From CAYQVO01 sp964421085 (lineage in GTDB: Bacteria; Bdellovibrionota_C; UBA2361; CAYQVO01), in contig CAYQVO010000007.1 in NCBI GenBank assembly GCA_964421085.1, positions 55,386 to 119,385 of the forward strand: 64,000 nucleotides of DNA, read 5' to 3'. Positions within the stretch are counted from its first letter, which is position 1. The number at the start of each line of letters is the position of its first letter. Of this stretch, positions 1 through 7,768 are shown piece by piece. A model generated the notes under the pieces. It was not told the DNA's origin. It did not search any database and worked only from the letters and a program-made list of their open reading frames with translations. The position numbers and the translations under genes are program-made.

Positions 1-176
1 CGTTGAATGCTGTCGAGCCGGCAGTCACATATCCTGATCTCGGTCTGACCTTTACCCGGACATCCACAATTGTGGAAAACCTGGACGAAACACGCACAGT
101 CACGGTGAACGTGAGGACTAATCAACCGCCGGTCACCAGCGTAGAGTTCACTTCAACTTTTGTGCTTTGGGAGTGA
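1..176 (+). CDS. Putative minor pilin (PilV-like), C-terminal fragment
   Basis: The window opens inside a gene; its last 57 codons are visible, ending at the TGA at 174-176. The tail is rich in Thr and Val, as in a beta-sheet pilin globular domain, and ends in FVLWE. No domain can be named from this piece. The call rests on position: it lies just before a gene with a perfect prepilin N-terminus and a PilX-like gene, the usual pilV-pilW-pilX order. Only a few bases separate its stop from the next start, so the genes are probably translationally coupled. It could be another exported protein of the same operon. Confidence 0.5.
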   Translation, partial: LNAVEPAVTYPDLGLTFTRTSTIVENLDETRTVTVNVRTNQPPVTSVEFTSTFVLWE

Positions 177-178
177 GG

Positions 179-1054
179 ATGGGCCGTAACGCGGGTATAG
201 AAATCGCGAACCCCTGCGCCGGATTCACCCTGGTGGAGACACTCGTCACTCTGGCTGTGTCGAGTATCGTGCTCCTGGTGGCGACAACGCAGTACGTCAC
301 CACCATATCTCACGCCAACGACCATCAGACCAGACTGGAGGCCCTGGTGCAGGCTCAGGCCATGGCACAAACGATGGTAAGCGAGCTTCGCATGGCAGGA
401 AATGGGGTGCCGTTTGATCAGGCGAATTTCGAGATAGGAGAAAATACACTGCCTGACCCTACAGTCACAGAACCAATCGTCACCGCCACATCCAGCGAGT
501 CCACTATCGATTTTCGACTGAATGAGAGCGGGGAAGTATATGTGCTGCGTTCAATCTTCGATCCGGGAAGCAGTCTAACCATGCTTTTAAATACGACTGC
601 CGGTCTTAACGCCGGTGATACGGTTTATATCTCGAACAGCGTCATGTCCGGGGACGATGGGCTGAAAGGCACTATAGCCGGCGTAAATTCCGGTGCAGGT
701 TCGATTACACTCACAGCAGGATATGTCGCCACCGCCGGCGCGACCTTCATTGTTGGAAGCACGCTCGAAAAGGTCAACACCATCCGCTACGCCAACTCAG
801 ACGGCAACATTACGCGGGACGCCGGGTCCAGCCCGGTGGTTCTGGGAACAAACAGTACCGCATCGTTTGAATACCTGGACTTTAATGGCGTGCCTGTTTC
901 ACCCCCCCTCACACCGGCTCAATTAGTGGATGTTGTGCGCTCGATCAGGGTGACCATTGTCAAACAAAGCGCGAAGAAGTTGAGCAACGGTGAGTTTTAT
1001 TCGGCAGGAGTTTCACAGACAGTAGGTATCAGAAATCTGAACCTCTTCTTTTGA
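179..1054 (+). CDS. Type IV pilus minor pilin, PilW-like prepilin
   Basis: Protein of 291 residues from the ATG at 179. That start has GGGAG five bases upstream; in-frame TTG 167 and GTG 173 are possible but poorly spaced from a ribosome site. A short basic leader ends in Gly15, followed by FTLVE, so the prepilin peptidase site is G15/F16 with the conserved Glu at mature position 5. A hydrophobic helix of about 20 residues follows. The rest is a Ser/Thr-rich globular domain typical of PilW-type minor pilins, which prime pilus assembly in the inner membrane. It lies between a probable PilV-like gene and a PilX-like gene, in one operon. The exact subtype (PilW against another pseudopilin) is inferred from size and order. 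Confidence 0.8.
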   Translation: MGRNAGIEIANPCAGFTLVETLVTLAVSSIVLLVATTQYVTTISHANDHQTRLEALVQAQAMAQTMVSELRMAGNGVPFDQANFEIGENTLPDPTVTEPIVTATSSESTIDFRLNESGEVYVLRSIFDPGSSLTMLLNTTAGLNAGDTVYISNSVMSGDDGLKGTIAGVNSGAGSITLTAGYVATAGATFIVGSTLEKVNTIRYANSDGNITRDAGSSPVVLGTNSTASFEYLDFNGVPVSPPLTPAQLVDVVRSIRVTIVKQSAKKLSNGEFYSAGVSQTVGIRNLNLFF

Positions 1055-1072
1055 GTTTTTTCGGAGGTAGGT

Positions 1073-2542
1073 ATGTTTAAAAAAAGTGAGCGTGGTTACA
1101 TTCTGATTGGAGCACTCATCCTTATCACACTGGGGGCGCTGCTGTCAGCCAGCATGATTGATATGACCGTCACTGGAACCAGGACCAGAGGCATCGCAAA
1201 AACTCAGGCGCAGTATCAATACGAATGTGAGGAAACCCTCAACAAGGTTGTCGCCTGGTTTCAGGCTAACTCAAAAAATATCGTGAGCGCATTCAAGGGG
1301 GCGGCATTCAACTCCAACTTCACCCTTGGCTCACCTGCCGACGGCGCCAACGAGGGGGAGCACTTTCAGGTTCCTTCGATGGTGAAGATGAAAGACACCA
1401 ATAATTCTGTCATGCTCAGCAGCAATGATTTCTTCGGCACACCTGCCTTCCCCGCCACCCAGAATATCGACACAGGCGCAGCGTTCGACGCGGTATCGGC
1501 GTTCCGTTCAGCGGACCTCGGATCCGCGAACGCCCGGGCGATTCTCATGTGGGCCCGGCATACCGACGGGAACTACGAACCAGTCTTCCGCGTAGATGCA
1601 GTCACGGGGAACAATCCGGACAGAGGGGCGCACATGTTCACCTTTGTTTATACGCAGCTCGTTGTCACAACCGGCGCAGCCGCTCCCGGGATTGGTTTCT
1701 ATACCGAAGACGGGGATCTTGTGACGCAGACAGGGAATAACCAGTGTTTTTCTTACAAATGGACTCATGATGGAACCAGCTGGAGCAAAGGAGCTCCCCG
1801 GTCGAACTGTATCGTCGCTTCGAAAAAGAACATCATACTTCGAAGCAAGATTAACGGCGATGCGCTCAGCACAACCACGGATGGTGTCCAGCTGAACGGG
1901 CCGAATGGAGAGGTTTCAGGAACAGTCTGCGGAGCGCCCTCGTGCCATAATCATTCACTTTCGCCCTTTCCTGACTGGAGCACGACCTGTAACGGGCACA
2001 GCAGAGGAAATCTTGCCGTATCCACTGACACCAATCTTGGCTCAGGGCCATTGCTCGATGATCAGTGCTGGGAGAAGGTTACGATAGACAGCGGGAAAAC
2101 CCTTACTCTTTCGGACAAGGTTAATCCGTACCGCTTTAAGGAGATTGAGTTCAAGAATCAGTCCAACGCGAGGCTGGCTTTCCCCGATATGGGGCCGAAT
2201 GAAAAAGTCACGATGTTTCTGGACAACTGGAACGGCGGGAAGGTCAACGGAAACCAGCTCTTCAACCAGAATAATTCCCCAGGCAATCTGTTGATTAACA
2301 TCACCGGCAGTTCGAGTTTTCACCTGAACGGCACGGCCGACATGAACGCGCGTTTCGTCGCACCTCTAGCCGATATCTTTATGAACGGAAACTTCATTTT
2401 CCACGGATCCGTCGAATGCAGTGAGTTCGAGGCTTCCGGCAATGCGCGCTTCAATTATGACGAAAACATCAATGCAGCCGCTGTGCCTGCGATCAGCGAT
2501 TTGAAGATTACGTTGAAGAAAGCCGGGCAGAGATACAGGTAG
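1073..2542 (+). CDS. PilX-like pilus assembly protein with long C-terminal domain
   Basis: Protein of 489 residues; GGAGG lies just upstream of the ATG. The N-terminus has a short charged stretch (KKSERGYILIGALIL), then a hydrophobic helix and a region up to about residue 65 that resembles the PilX N-terminal domain (TGTRTRGIAKTQAQYQYECEE). It is much longer than classical PilX (about 170-200 residues). Residues from about 400 to 470 form short Gly/Asn/Phe-rich repeats resembling the polymer-forming or DUF7305-type regions seen in similar surface proteins. It is third in the minor pilin operon. The usual next gene, the PilY1 tip protein, is absent: the following gene is convergent and unrelated. 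Confidence 0.65.
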   Translation: MFKKSERGYILIGALILITLGALLSASMIDMTVTGTRTRGIAKTQAQYQYECEETLNKVVAWFQANSKNIVSAFKGAAFNSNFTLGSPADGANEGEHFQVPSMVKMKDTNNSVMLSSNDFFGTPAFPATQNIDTGAAFDAVSAFRSADLGSANARAILMWARHTDGNYEPVFRVDAVTGNNPDRGAHMFTFVYTQLVVTTGAAAPGIGFYTEDGDLVTQTGNNQCFSYKWTHDGTSWSKGAPRSNCIVASKKNIILRSKINGDALSTTTDGVQLNGPNGEVSGTVCGAPSCHNHSLSPFPDWSTTCNGHSRGNLAVSTDTNLGSGPLLDDQCWEKVTIDSGKTLTLSDKVNPYRFKEIEFKNQSNARLAFPDMGPNEKVTMFLDNWNGGKVNGNQLFNQNNSPGNLLINITGSSSFHLNGTADMNARFVAPLADIFMNGNFIFHGSVECSEFEASGNARFNYDENINAAAVPAISDLKITLKKAGQRYR

Positions 2543-2562
2543 CCGAAAAAGGGTGCGGTTCC

Positions 2563-2602
2563 GGACGGTTCCTGTTTCCGGAAAAGAAAACAGGAACCGT
2601 CC
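2563..2602. terminator. Long perfect inverted repeat, probable bidirectional terminator
   Basis: A perfect 15-bp stem pairs GGACGGTTCCTGTTT (2563-2577) with AAACAGGAACCGTCC (2588-2602) around a 10-base loop. A-rich sequence precedes it and CCTTTTCT follows it. It sits exactly between the convergent pilX-like and proX-like genes, so it can end transcripts from both sides. The ggaaccgtcccc arm resembles palindromes I remember as scattered in some genomes, so it may also be a dispersed REP-type element. Confidence 0.7.
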
Positions 2603-2617
2603 CCTTTTCTGTGAAGC

Positions 2618-3112
2618 TCAACTTCTGACGGGGATGTCCAGTATTTTCGGTTTATGCCCGGTGAGGTCGAAAAATTTCTCGATACCCTCATGAGAAATGC
2701 AGAGTGTGGCAGTGTTCACAAGAGGGTGGCAGCCAACCGCATCTGCCTCCCAGACGTCCTTGTCCACTACCAGTTCTACTGAGCGGGCCGTATCGTTCAT
2801 CAGCGCGAGAAGGCTCACAGCACCGGGCTTTATACCAAGATGCTTCTCCAGACGCTCAGGCGACCCGAAGCTGAGGCGACCGGCATCAAGAAGTTTTCCG
2901 GTGGCGGTAAGGTCGACATCCTTCGCTTCATCCACCACTATCAGAATATGCCTCACGCCTTTCTTGTCGCGGAGGAAAAGATTCTTCGCAGCCATCCCGT
3001 CGAAATGAGGTACCATCTGTCTCGCCTCCCCGCAGTTCATGACGGGTGGATGTTCAACCATCGTGAAGGAGATTCCATTCCGAGAGAGAAAATCAAGAAT
3101 TTGTGTCGTCAT
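2618..3112 (-). CDS. Aminoacyl-tRNA deacylase, ProX/YbaK family
   Basis: Protein of 164 residues, a normal length for the stand-alone YbaK/ProX editing domain. These enzymes hydrolyse mischarged tRNA, for ProX mainly Ala-tRNA(Pro), in the cytoplasm. Seen here are the opening ILDFLSRNGISFTMVEHPPV, the segment AAKNLFLRDKKGVRHILIVV with the family's conserved lysine, and GIKPGAVSLLAL followed by NDTARSVELVVD, all typical of ProX. The gene stands alone, convergent with the pilin operon and separated from it by a strong inverted repeat. Specificity for Ala-tRNA(Pro) rather than Cys-tRNA(Pro) is an inference from this overall ProX-like pattern. Confidence 0.88.
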   Translation of the reverse strand: MTTQILDFLSRNGISFTMVEHPPVMNCGEARQMVPHFDGMAAKNLFLRDKKGVRHILIVVDEAKDVDLTATGKLLDAGRLSFGSPERLEKHLGIKPGAVSLLALMNDTARSVELVVDKDVWEADAVGCHPLVNTATLCISHEGIEKFFDLTGHKPKILDIPVRS

Positions 3113-3203
3113 AATCAGTTTGTTTTTACATAGTTGCCCGGCGCCCCGATGAAGGTTACATTTATTCGCAGGTCTGGTCCATCCTGTCCGGGGAGAGTTG
3201 ACG

Positions 3204-3551
3204 ATGAAAATACTGCCTGCCGCTGCGGTATCCGCGATTTTCCTGGTTCAAACCGGAATCGCCTCAGATCGTGTCTATCTCTGTAACGGAGTGTACAGGA
3301 ACACGCCGTGCGCGAAAGGAGCCGTGAGTGAAGAGCATCGACTCCCGCCGCTTACGAGGTACAAAGCGCGAGACTATTACATACCGCCGGTGCTCCCTGA
3401 GGATTCGGGGCCGGCTGAAACAAAAGCTTCAATCGATCCGATAAGGCTGAATTCGTCTCACGAAGAGGTGAAGCCTGCGGATACCGCATCCAGTTCGGGC
3501 AGTTTGAAGATTTCCGGACCTGAAGTCGACAGATTCCTGGCAAAGCAATGA
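3204..3551 (+). CDS. Small exported protein of unknown function (DUF4124-like)
   Basis: Protein of 115 residues from the ATG at 3204, with GGGGAGAG upstream; a TTG six bases earlier would add two residues. A signal peptide is clear (ILPAAAVSAIFLVQTGIAS). The mature N-terminus has the pattern YLCNGVYRNTPCAKGA, two Cys around a short turn, which resembles the DUF4124 motif found in many small periplasmic proteins. The remainder is hydrophilic with Pro and Ser and probably disordered. Neighbours on both sides are unrelated. Function unknown; it probably acts in the periplasm. Confidence 0.6.
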   Translation: MKILPAAAVSAIFLVQTGIASDRVYLCNGVYRNTPCAKGAVSEEHRLPPLTRYKARDYYIPPVLPEDSGPAETKASIDPIRLNSSHEEVKPADTASSSGSLKISGPEVDRFLAKQ

Positions 3552-3681
3552 GGGGAAGAGAGTGACGGAATCGCAGACGTCGATAACGGCAGCGCGCGCA
3601 GTGCATTATGACTGAAGATCCTCCCCGCCGCCGTGGGGAATGTCGCCGCTGAGAGGAGGGTGTGTTCCGCATCAGTCAAAT

Positions 3682-4245
3682 CTATCCTCGGCCATTGTAA
3701 ATTATCCCGCCTGTTGATGTGTACAGCCGGAACACATCAGCTGCCTGCCTGGATAAAATCCCCACTTTCACTTCGATCCCCCGAATCCGAAGCTCGTTAA
3801 TCCAGTCAGGATGAATCGGCCCTTCATCGAACCCGGCGAGATTTTCCGTTTCTTCTCTCGAGGCCGCGACGAGAAGCCTCCTTACCCCGGCCCATAAAAT
3901 GGATCCCGTACACATGCAGCAGGGCTGAGCGGATGATGCCAGAGTGAAGATCCGTCCCTGCGGCAGAGAGTGCCCGGTGAACATTTCGAGCGCTCCGGAG
4001 AGGCAGACGAATTCCGCGTGATAAAAAGCATTCTCCAGAGGGACGACACGATTGGCGCCCAGTGAAACAACGTGTCCTGCTTCGTCAAAAAGGGCGGCGC
4101 CGAAAGGGCCGCCGGTATCTTCTTCGACATTCTTCTCCGCAAGCCTGATCGATAGGGCGACTTTTTCCTCATCAGAGGGATATTTCGCCGCAAGCTTAAG
4201 CTCTGAAGCCCAGGCCGGCAGAAGCTTGTCATAAATCCTGATCAT
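3682..4245 (-). CDS. Zinc-dependent nucleoside deaminase (CMP/dCMP deaminase superfamily)
   Basis: Protein of 187 residues with the full deaminase signature: YHAEFVC supplies the zinc-binding His and proton-shuttle Glu, and AQPCCMCTG supplies the two zinc-binding Cys of the PCxxC motif. GGPFGAALFDEAGHVV is the strand ahead of the active site found in guanine deaminases and TadA relatives. The substrate is therefore a purine or pyrimidine base or nucleoside, but which one cannot be read from the sequence. It is somewhat longer than TadA (about 160). Its ATG overlaps the stop of rsmB by four bases (4242-4245), so it is translationally coupled to rsmB. Confidence 0.85.
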   Translation of the reverse strand: MIRIYDKLLPAWASELKLAAKYPSDEEKVALSIRLAEKNVEEDTGGPFGAALFDEAGHVVSLGANRVVPLENAFYHAEFVCLSGALEMFTGHSLPQGRIFTLASSAQPCCMCTGSILWAGVRRLLVAASREETENLAGFDEGPIHPDWINELRIRGIEVKVGILSRQAADVFRLYTSTGGIIYNGRG

Positions 4246-5543
4246 ACCCGTTTCCTTTCCATCACTGCCCCGAACGCTCCTGCCATATCGTGCGTATGGG
4301 GCATCACCGTGTAACAGCCCTCTTCAGGGCAGACTTCCTCAGCCAGAAAACCGGCGCAGGGGAGGATATGAAACTCAGGATGCTGCCCGAGAAAGCTTTC
4401 GACCACTTCCTCGTTTTCGTGCCTGTTTATCGTACAAGTGCTGTAGATGAGACGTCCTCCAGGACGGACAAGAGCTGATGCGGCATCAAGCAGGGCGGCC
4501 TGAAGTTCGATCAGCCCGGCAATGTTTTCTTCTTTTTGATTCCACCGCAGATCGCTCTTTTTTCCAAGGGTGCCAAGTCCCGAGCAGGGAGCATCTACAA
4601 GAACTCTGTCAGCCTGAGTTTTAAGAGGAGGCTTGCGCCCATCAGCGGCTGCGACTTCGAGTGACGTTATTCCGAGCCTGTTTGAAAGCCCGCGCACGAG
4701 CCGAAGGCGCCGCGGCCCCGGATCGAGGCTCATAACGAGCCCTGTGTTTTTCATCAAAGCAGCGATATGCGTGCTTTTCCCGCCGGGTGCGGCGCACAGG
4801 TCAATAACCAGTTGTCCAGGCTTTGGGTCGACAAGATGCCCGACAAGAGCAGCGCTTTCGTCCTGAATCGTGAAAAGGCCCTCAGCGAAACTCGCAAGTG
4901 TGTGGAGAGGCTTCTCATGAGATAGAATCTTCAAGATGTCCGAAGCGAATTTTCCCTCTTCAACTTCAACGCCTTCCGTCCTCAGCTTCTTTCGAAGTTG
5001 ATCCGCGTCCGTCTTGAGAGTATTCAGCCTGATCGATGTCGGCCATGCCTCATTGTTCCTTCGTGCAAGCGCTTCAGCCTGGGAGTCTCCAAGCTGTTCT
5101 CTCCAGAGCCGGAGAATCCATTCAGGGTGACTGAGATTTCCGGAGCCGGATGATTCAGGGACTTTCCGGCATAAATTCCTCAGTACAGCGTTGACGAAAC
5201 CTGATTTGGGGCCCTTTGCATGCTTCTTCGCGAGTTCGACAGCCTCGTTAACTGAAACCTCTCTCGGCACTTTGTCGAGGAAAAGGACCTCATAGGCTCC
5301 GAGCCGCAGGATGTTTCTCGTCCAGGAATCGAGAGATGACACTGGTTTCCTGAGAAAAGGCCTGAGTTCGTCGTCAATTCGCGCGCGCTGCTGCAATGTT
5401 CCTTTTACCAGTTGAGTGAGAAAGCCCGATGATGCTTCACTCCCTTCAATTTCCGTATAGGCATGCTGAAGAAGAACATGGGCGTGCGCCTTTGTGCGGT
5501 CTACTCGTTCGAGAATGCGCAGTGCTGTTTCTCTGTGGTTCAT
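4242..5543 (-). CDS. rsmB: 16S rRNA (cytosine-967 C5)-methyltransferase RsmB
   Basis: Protein of 433 residues, the normal RsmB length. The first 135 residues form a NusB-like RNA-binding domain (TALRILERVDR, REVSVNEAVELAKKH, SGFVNAVLRNL). The rest is the SAM-dependent Nol1/Nop2/Sun domain with DLCAAPGGKSTHIA (SAM binding), VDAPCSGLGTLGKK (motif IV Cys) and YSTCTINRHENEE (motif VI catalytic Cys). It methylates C967 of 16S rRNA. The start at 5543 (MNHRE) matches the family; an ATG 18 bases upstream is also in frame. It precedes the deaminase gene with a four-base overlap and diverges from the dodecin gene. Confidence 0.95.
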   Translation of the reverse strand: MNHRETALRILERVDRTKAHAHVLLQHAYTEIEGSEASSGFLTQLVKGTLQQRARIDDELRPFLRKPVSSLDSWTRNILRLGAYEVLFLDKVPREVSVNEAVELAKKHAKGPKSGFVNAVLRNLCRKVPESSGSGNLSHPEWILRLWREQLGDSQAEALARRNNEAWPTSIRLNTLKTDADQLRKKLRTEGVEVEEGKFASDILKILSHEKPLHTLASFAEGLFTIQDESAALVGHLVDPKPGQLVIDLCAAPGGKSTHIAALMKNTGLVMSLDPGPRRLRLVRGLSNRLGITSLEVAAADGRKPPLKTQADRVLVDAPCSGLGTLGKKSDLRWNQKEENIAGLIELQAALLDAASALVRPGGRLIYSTCTINRHENEEVVESFLGQHPEFHILPCAGFLAEEVCPEEGCYTVMPHTHDMAGAFGAVMERKRV

Positions 5544-5644
5544 TGTACTGAAAAGTAACATGTTTCAGAAGGAGTTGACACCGCTCATGTACCCGTCCCG
5601 CTGCATGGGAAAAAATCCCGTTTCGATGCAGAAGGGAGGAGGAA

Positions 5645-5857
5645 ATGGCAATTGTCAAGGTGATTGAGCTTATCGGCGAGTCCGGCGACAGCTGGGAAGA
5701 CGCGGCAAGGAGCTGCGTGAAGGAAGCTGTTATGACGATCAAAAATGTTAAAAGCGTGTACATAGAAGACATGCAGGCGATGGTCGAGAACGACAAGATT
5801 ACGAAGTACCGGGTGAACTGCAGGCTTTCTTTCGTAATTGACGACAGCGCGAGGTGA
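5645..5857 (+). CDS. Dodecin-family small flavoprotein
   Basis: Protein of 70 residues, the usual dodecin size, with a strong ribosome site (GGGAGGAGG). The family pattern is clear: VKVIELIGESGDSWEDAA, then a helix (VKEAVMTIKNVKSV), then ENDKITKYRVNCRLSFVID. Dodecins assemble into hollow dodecamers that bind flavins (or CoA) and buffer them in the cytoplasm. In flavin-binding bacterial dodecins a Trp near the centre stacks on the isoalloxazine ring; at the matching place here (NVKSVYIED) my alignment by eye puts Ser, so the ligand may differ. A single-gene unit, divergent from rsmB. Confidence 0.88.
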   Translation: MAIVKVIELIGESGDSWEDAARSCVKEAVMTIKNVKSVYIEDMQAMVENDKITKYRVNCRLSFVIDDSAR

Positions 5858-5911
5858 CGCGGGAACCGCGCAGATTGCCGGTGCATGAAGCCAGTGGCAA
5901 TCCTGGCGAGG

Positions 5912-6751
5912 TCAAACCATCGCAATAACCATCCTCAGCACTCTGTCGAGCTTTCTGCCCGCCGTTCGGGCGACGGCAAGCACTTCCTCATGATTCGGGT
6001 TGGAAGCGTTGATGCCTGCCGCATAATTTGTGAGAAGCGAAATCCCGACGACATTCTTTATTCCAAAATTCTTCAGGGCGAGAACTTCGGGAACAGTCGA
6101 CATGGCCACTGCGTCGGCGCCAAGGAGACGCATCGCCTTTATATCGGCCTTTGACTCATATCTCGGGCCTTTTGCGTAGAAATATACTCCACGACGAAGG
6201 GTAATTCCCTCCTGCAGAGCTGCTTTCGTCAGCCGATCGTTTATGTCCGGGCAATACGGATCGATCTGCGAATAGAACCTCTCTCCGAGTTCGGGTGCAT
6301 GCGCTCCTGTCGACGGATCTTCGCACAGCAGAGTGATGTGGTCGTCTATCAGCATCAGGTCTCCGACATTGAACGCAGTGTTAAGACACCCTGCTGCGTT
6401 TGTAAGGATGAACCTTTCAGCGCCGAATGAGGCAAGAGCAAGAACGCCGAACGCCACGTCTGCTGAGGAGTACCCTTCATAACAGTGCACCCGGCCCTGC
6501 ATCACCGCGACATCCCTGCCTTCGATCCGGCCGAAAATCAGAGCGCCTCCATGACCGGCAACCGACGAAGATGGAAAATTCGGGATGTCTTCGTATGGAA
6601 TCCGCAGAGGATCTTCTATTGATGCGGCAAAATCTCCCTGCCCGCTCCCGAGAACAATGGCAATATCGGCCCTTCTTCCCGTATTCCTGAGATACTGTAC
6701 CGACTCGCCGAGCTTTCGCAGGTAATCGGTTCTGGCGTGAGATGGAGTCAT
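5912..6751 (-). CDS. Purine-nucleoside phosphorylase (trimeric type)
   Basis: Protein of 279 residues from the ATG at 6751, chosen because GAGGA lies just ahead of it; an upstream in-frame ATG would add 39 unlike-family residues. Family motifs are intact: VLGSGQGDFA (phosphate loop), SVAGHGGALIFG with the active-site His, MQGRVHCYEGYS, TNAAGCLN, AMSTVPEVLAL with the base-contacting Glu, and ISLLTNYAAG with the base-contacting Asn. It cleaves purine (deoxy)nucleosides with phosphate to base and ribose-1-phosphate. Asn in place of the Lys/Thr context of some homologues suits 6-oxopurines (inosine, guanosine), but this is inference. It diverges from the HprK-like gene. Confidence 0.93.
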   Translation of the reverse strand: MTPSHARTDYLRKLGESVQYLRNTGRRADIAIVLGSGQGDFAASIEDPLRIPYEDIPNFPSSSVAGHGGALIFGRIEGRDVAVMQGRVHCYEGYSSADVAFGVLALASFGAERFILTNAAGCLNTAFNVGDLMLIDDHITLLCEDPSTGAHAPELGERFYSQIDPYCPDINDRLTKAALQEGITLRRGVYFYAKGPRYESKADIKAMRLLGADAVAMSTVPEVLALKNFGIKNVVGISLLTNYAAGINASNPNHEEVLAVARTAGRKLDRVLRMVIAMV

Positions 6752-6804
6752 GCTTTCCTCATCGATGAGAACTGGTGTAGAAGGGTATATCAGGGGCTGT
6801 CGAA

Positions 6805-7763
6805 ATGAAAGATGAACAACCTTTGCCGGGCGCGAACTTCGATTTTTATGGTGTGCGGGTTTCCGCAAGATCCAGCTGCGCTCAGATCCTGGAATGGCTT
6901 TCTTTCGATTTTCTGTATTTCAAGGCTGACGCGAAAGGTTCCCCTGATGTGACAGTCGATGCGGTAATCGGCGAAATTCCATCAGACATTATTCCTCCCA
7001 TTGAAGAATCTGTTCACGCACCTTCATACGTTTCATATGACAACGGGGATCTGCGGTACGTGGATTATTACGGCAGAGCCGTGGTGAAAATGGATTACTC
7101 AAGCGAAGAGGCGAGGCTGTGGTCTCCCGATGTGGAGTTTGCCTGCGAAAAACTCTACCTNNNNNNNNNNCGGTCCGGGACAAAGCATGTCTTGTGCTTC
7201 TTCCAATGCGGGCGGGCAAATCGACGCTGGCGATGTCCCTTCTGAAAATGGAAGATACAGAGCTCTATTCAGAGGACACGCCTCTCATTGACAGGCAGGG
7301 ATCCATTCATGCGTTCCCTCTTCGTATCGGTCTTCGCGAGGGCGAGGAGATTCCGGAAGAGATGAAGCCGCACAGCAGGGTCTTTCAGCGTAGCGAATTC
7401 GGACCGAAGACGCTTGTTTCCAGCGACTTTTTCTCTTCCCGGATCGCGAGGTCCTCCCGTCCTGTTTCAACCCTTGTTATTGGAAAATGGACTCGTGCAT
7501 CGGAACCGGTCATCCGTCCTGCCGGACGCATTTACGCTCTTGGAAAGCTTTTCCGGGATTGTGTCTTCGGACTGGGGCTTCCTCAGGTTGTCGAATATTT
7601 CCTGCGAACTCCCATGAAGGATCTGTTGACAAAGACCCCGCTTGCGCTCAGCCGTATATGGGCCTGCATGCGGGTGTGCGCTTCGGCGAAGTGTGTCGAG
7701 GTTCTGCTGTGTTCCGACCGGGAGAAGAATAAAGCCCTGCTGGAGCGTCTACTGAGCGAATAG
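6805..7763 (+). CDS. HPr-kinase-like P-loop protein, interrupted by an assembly gap
   Basis: Two reading frames on either side of the N run at 7161-7170 join as one protein of about 315 residues. The first part (119 residues) is a variable domain like those ahead of HprK-type kinases in polysaccharide loci. The second opens with CLVLLPMRAGKSTLAMSLL, a P-loop, followed by LYSEDTPLI, the usual Walker-B-like strand of HprK relatives, and FPLRIGLREGEE. The Gly normally at the first loop position is not obvious. True HprK phosphorylates HPr; these relatives usually sit beside glycosyltransferases and their substrate is unknown. Here a convergent GT2 glycosyltransferase ends six bases beyond it. 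AGGGG upstream supports the ATG at 6805. Confidence 0.65.
7161..7170. other. Assembly gap (10 N) inside the HprK-like gene
   Basis: Ten N bases. The reading frame changes across the run although the protein appears continuous, so the true gap is not ten bases long. Confidence 0.95.
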
Positions 7764-7768
7764 CATCC

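Noticed and set aside
3598..3665. Short GC hairpin between a small exported protein and the deaminase
   Set aside because: The stem is about 5 bp, without a T run on either strand, so it is not a credible terminator.
5575..5580. Perfect TTGACA upstream of dodecin
   Set aside because: No -10 box lies at 16-19 bases, so the promoter cannot be supported.
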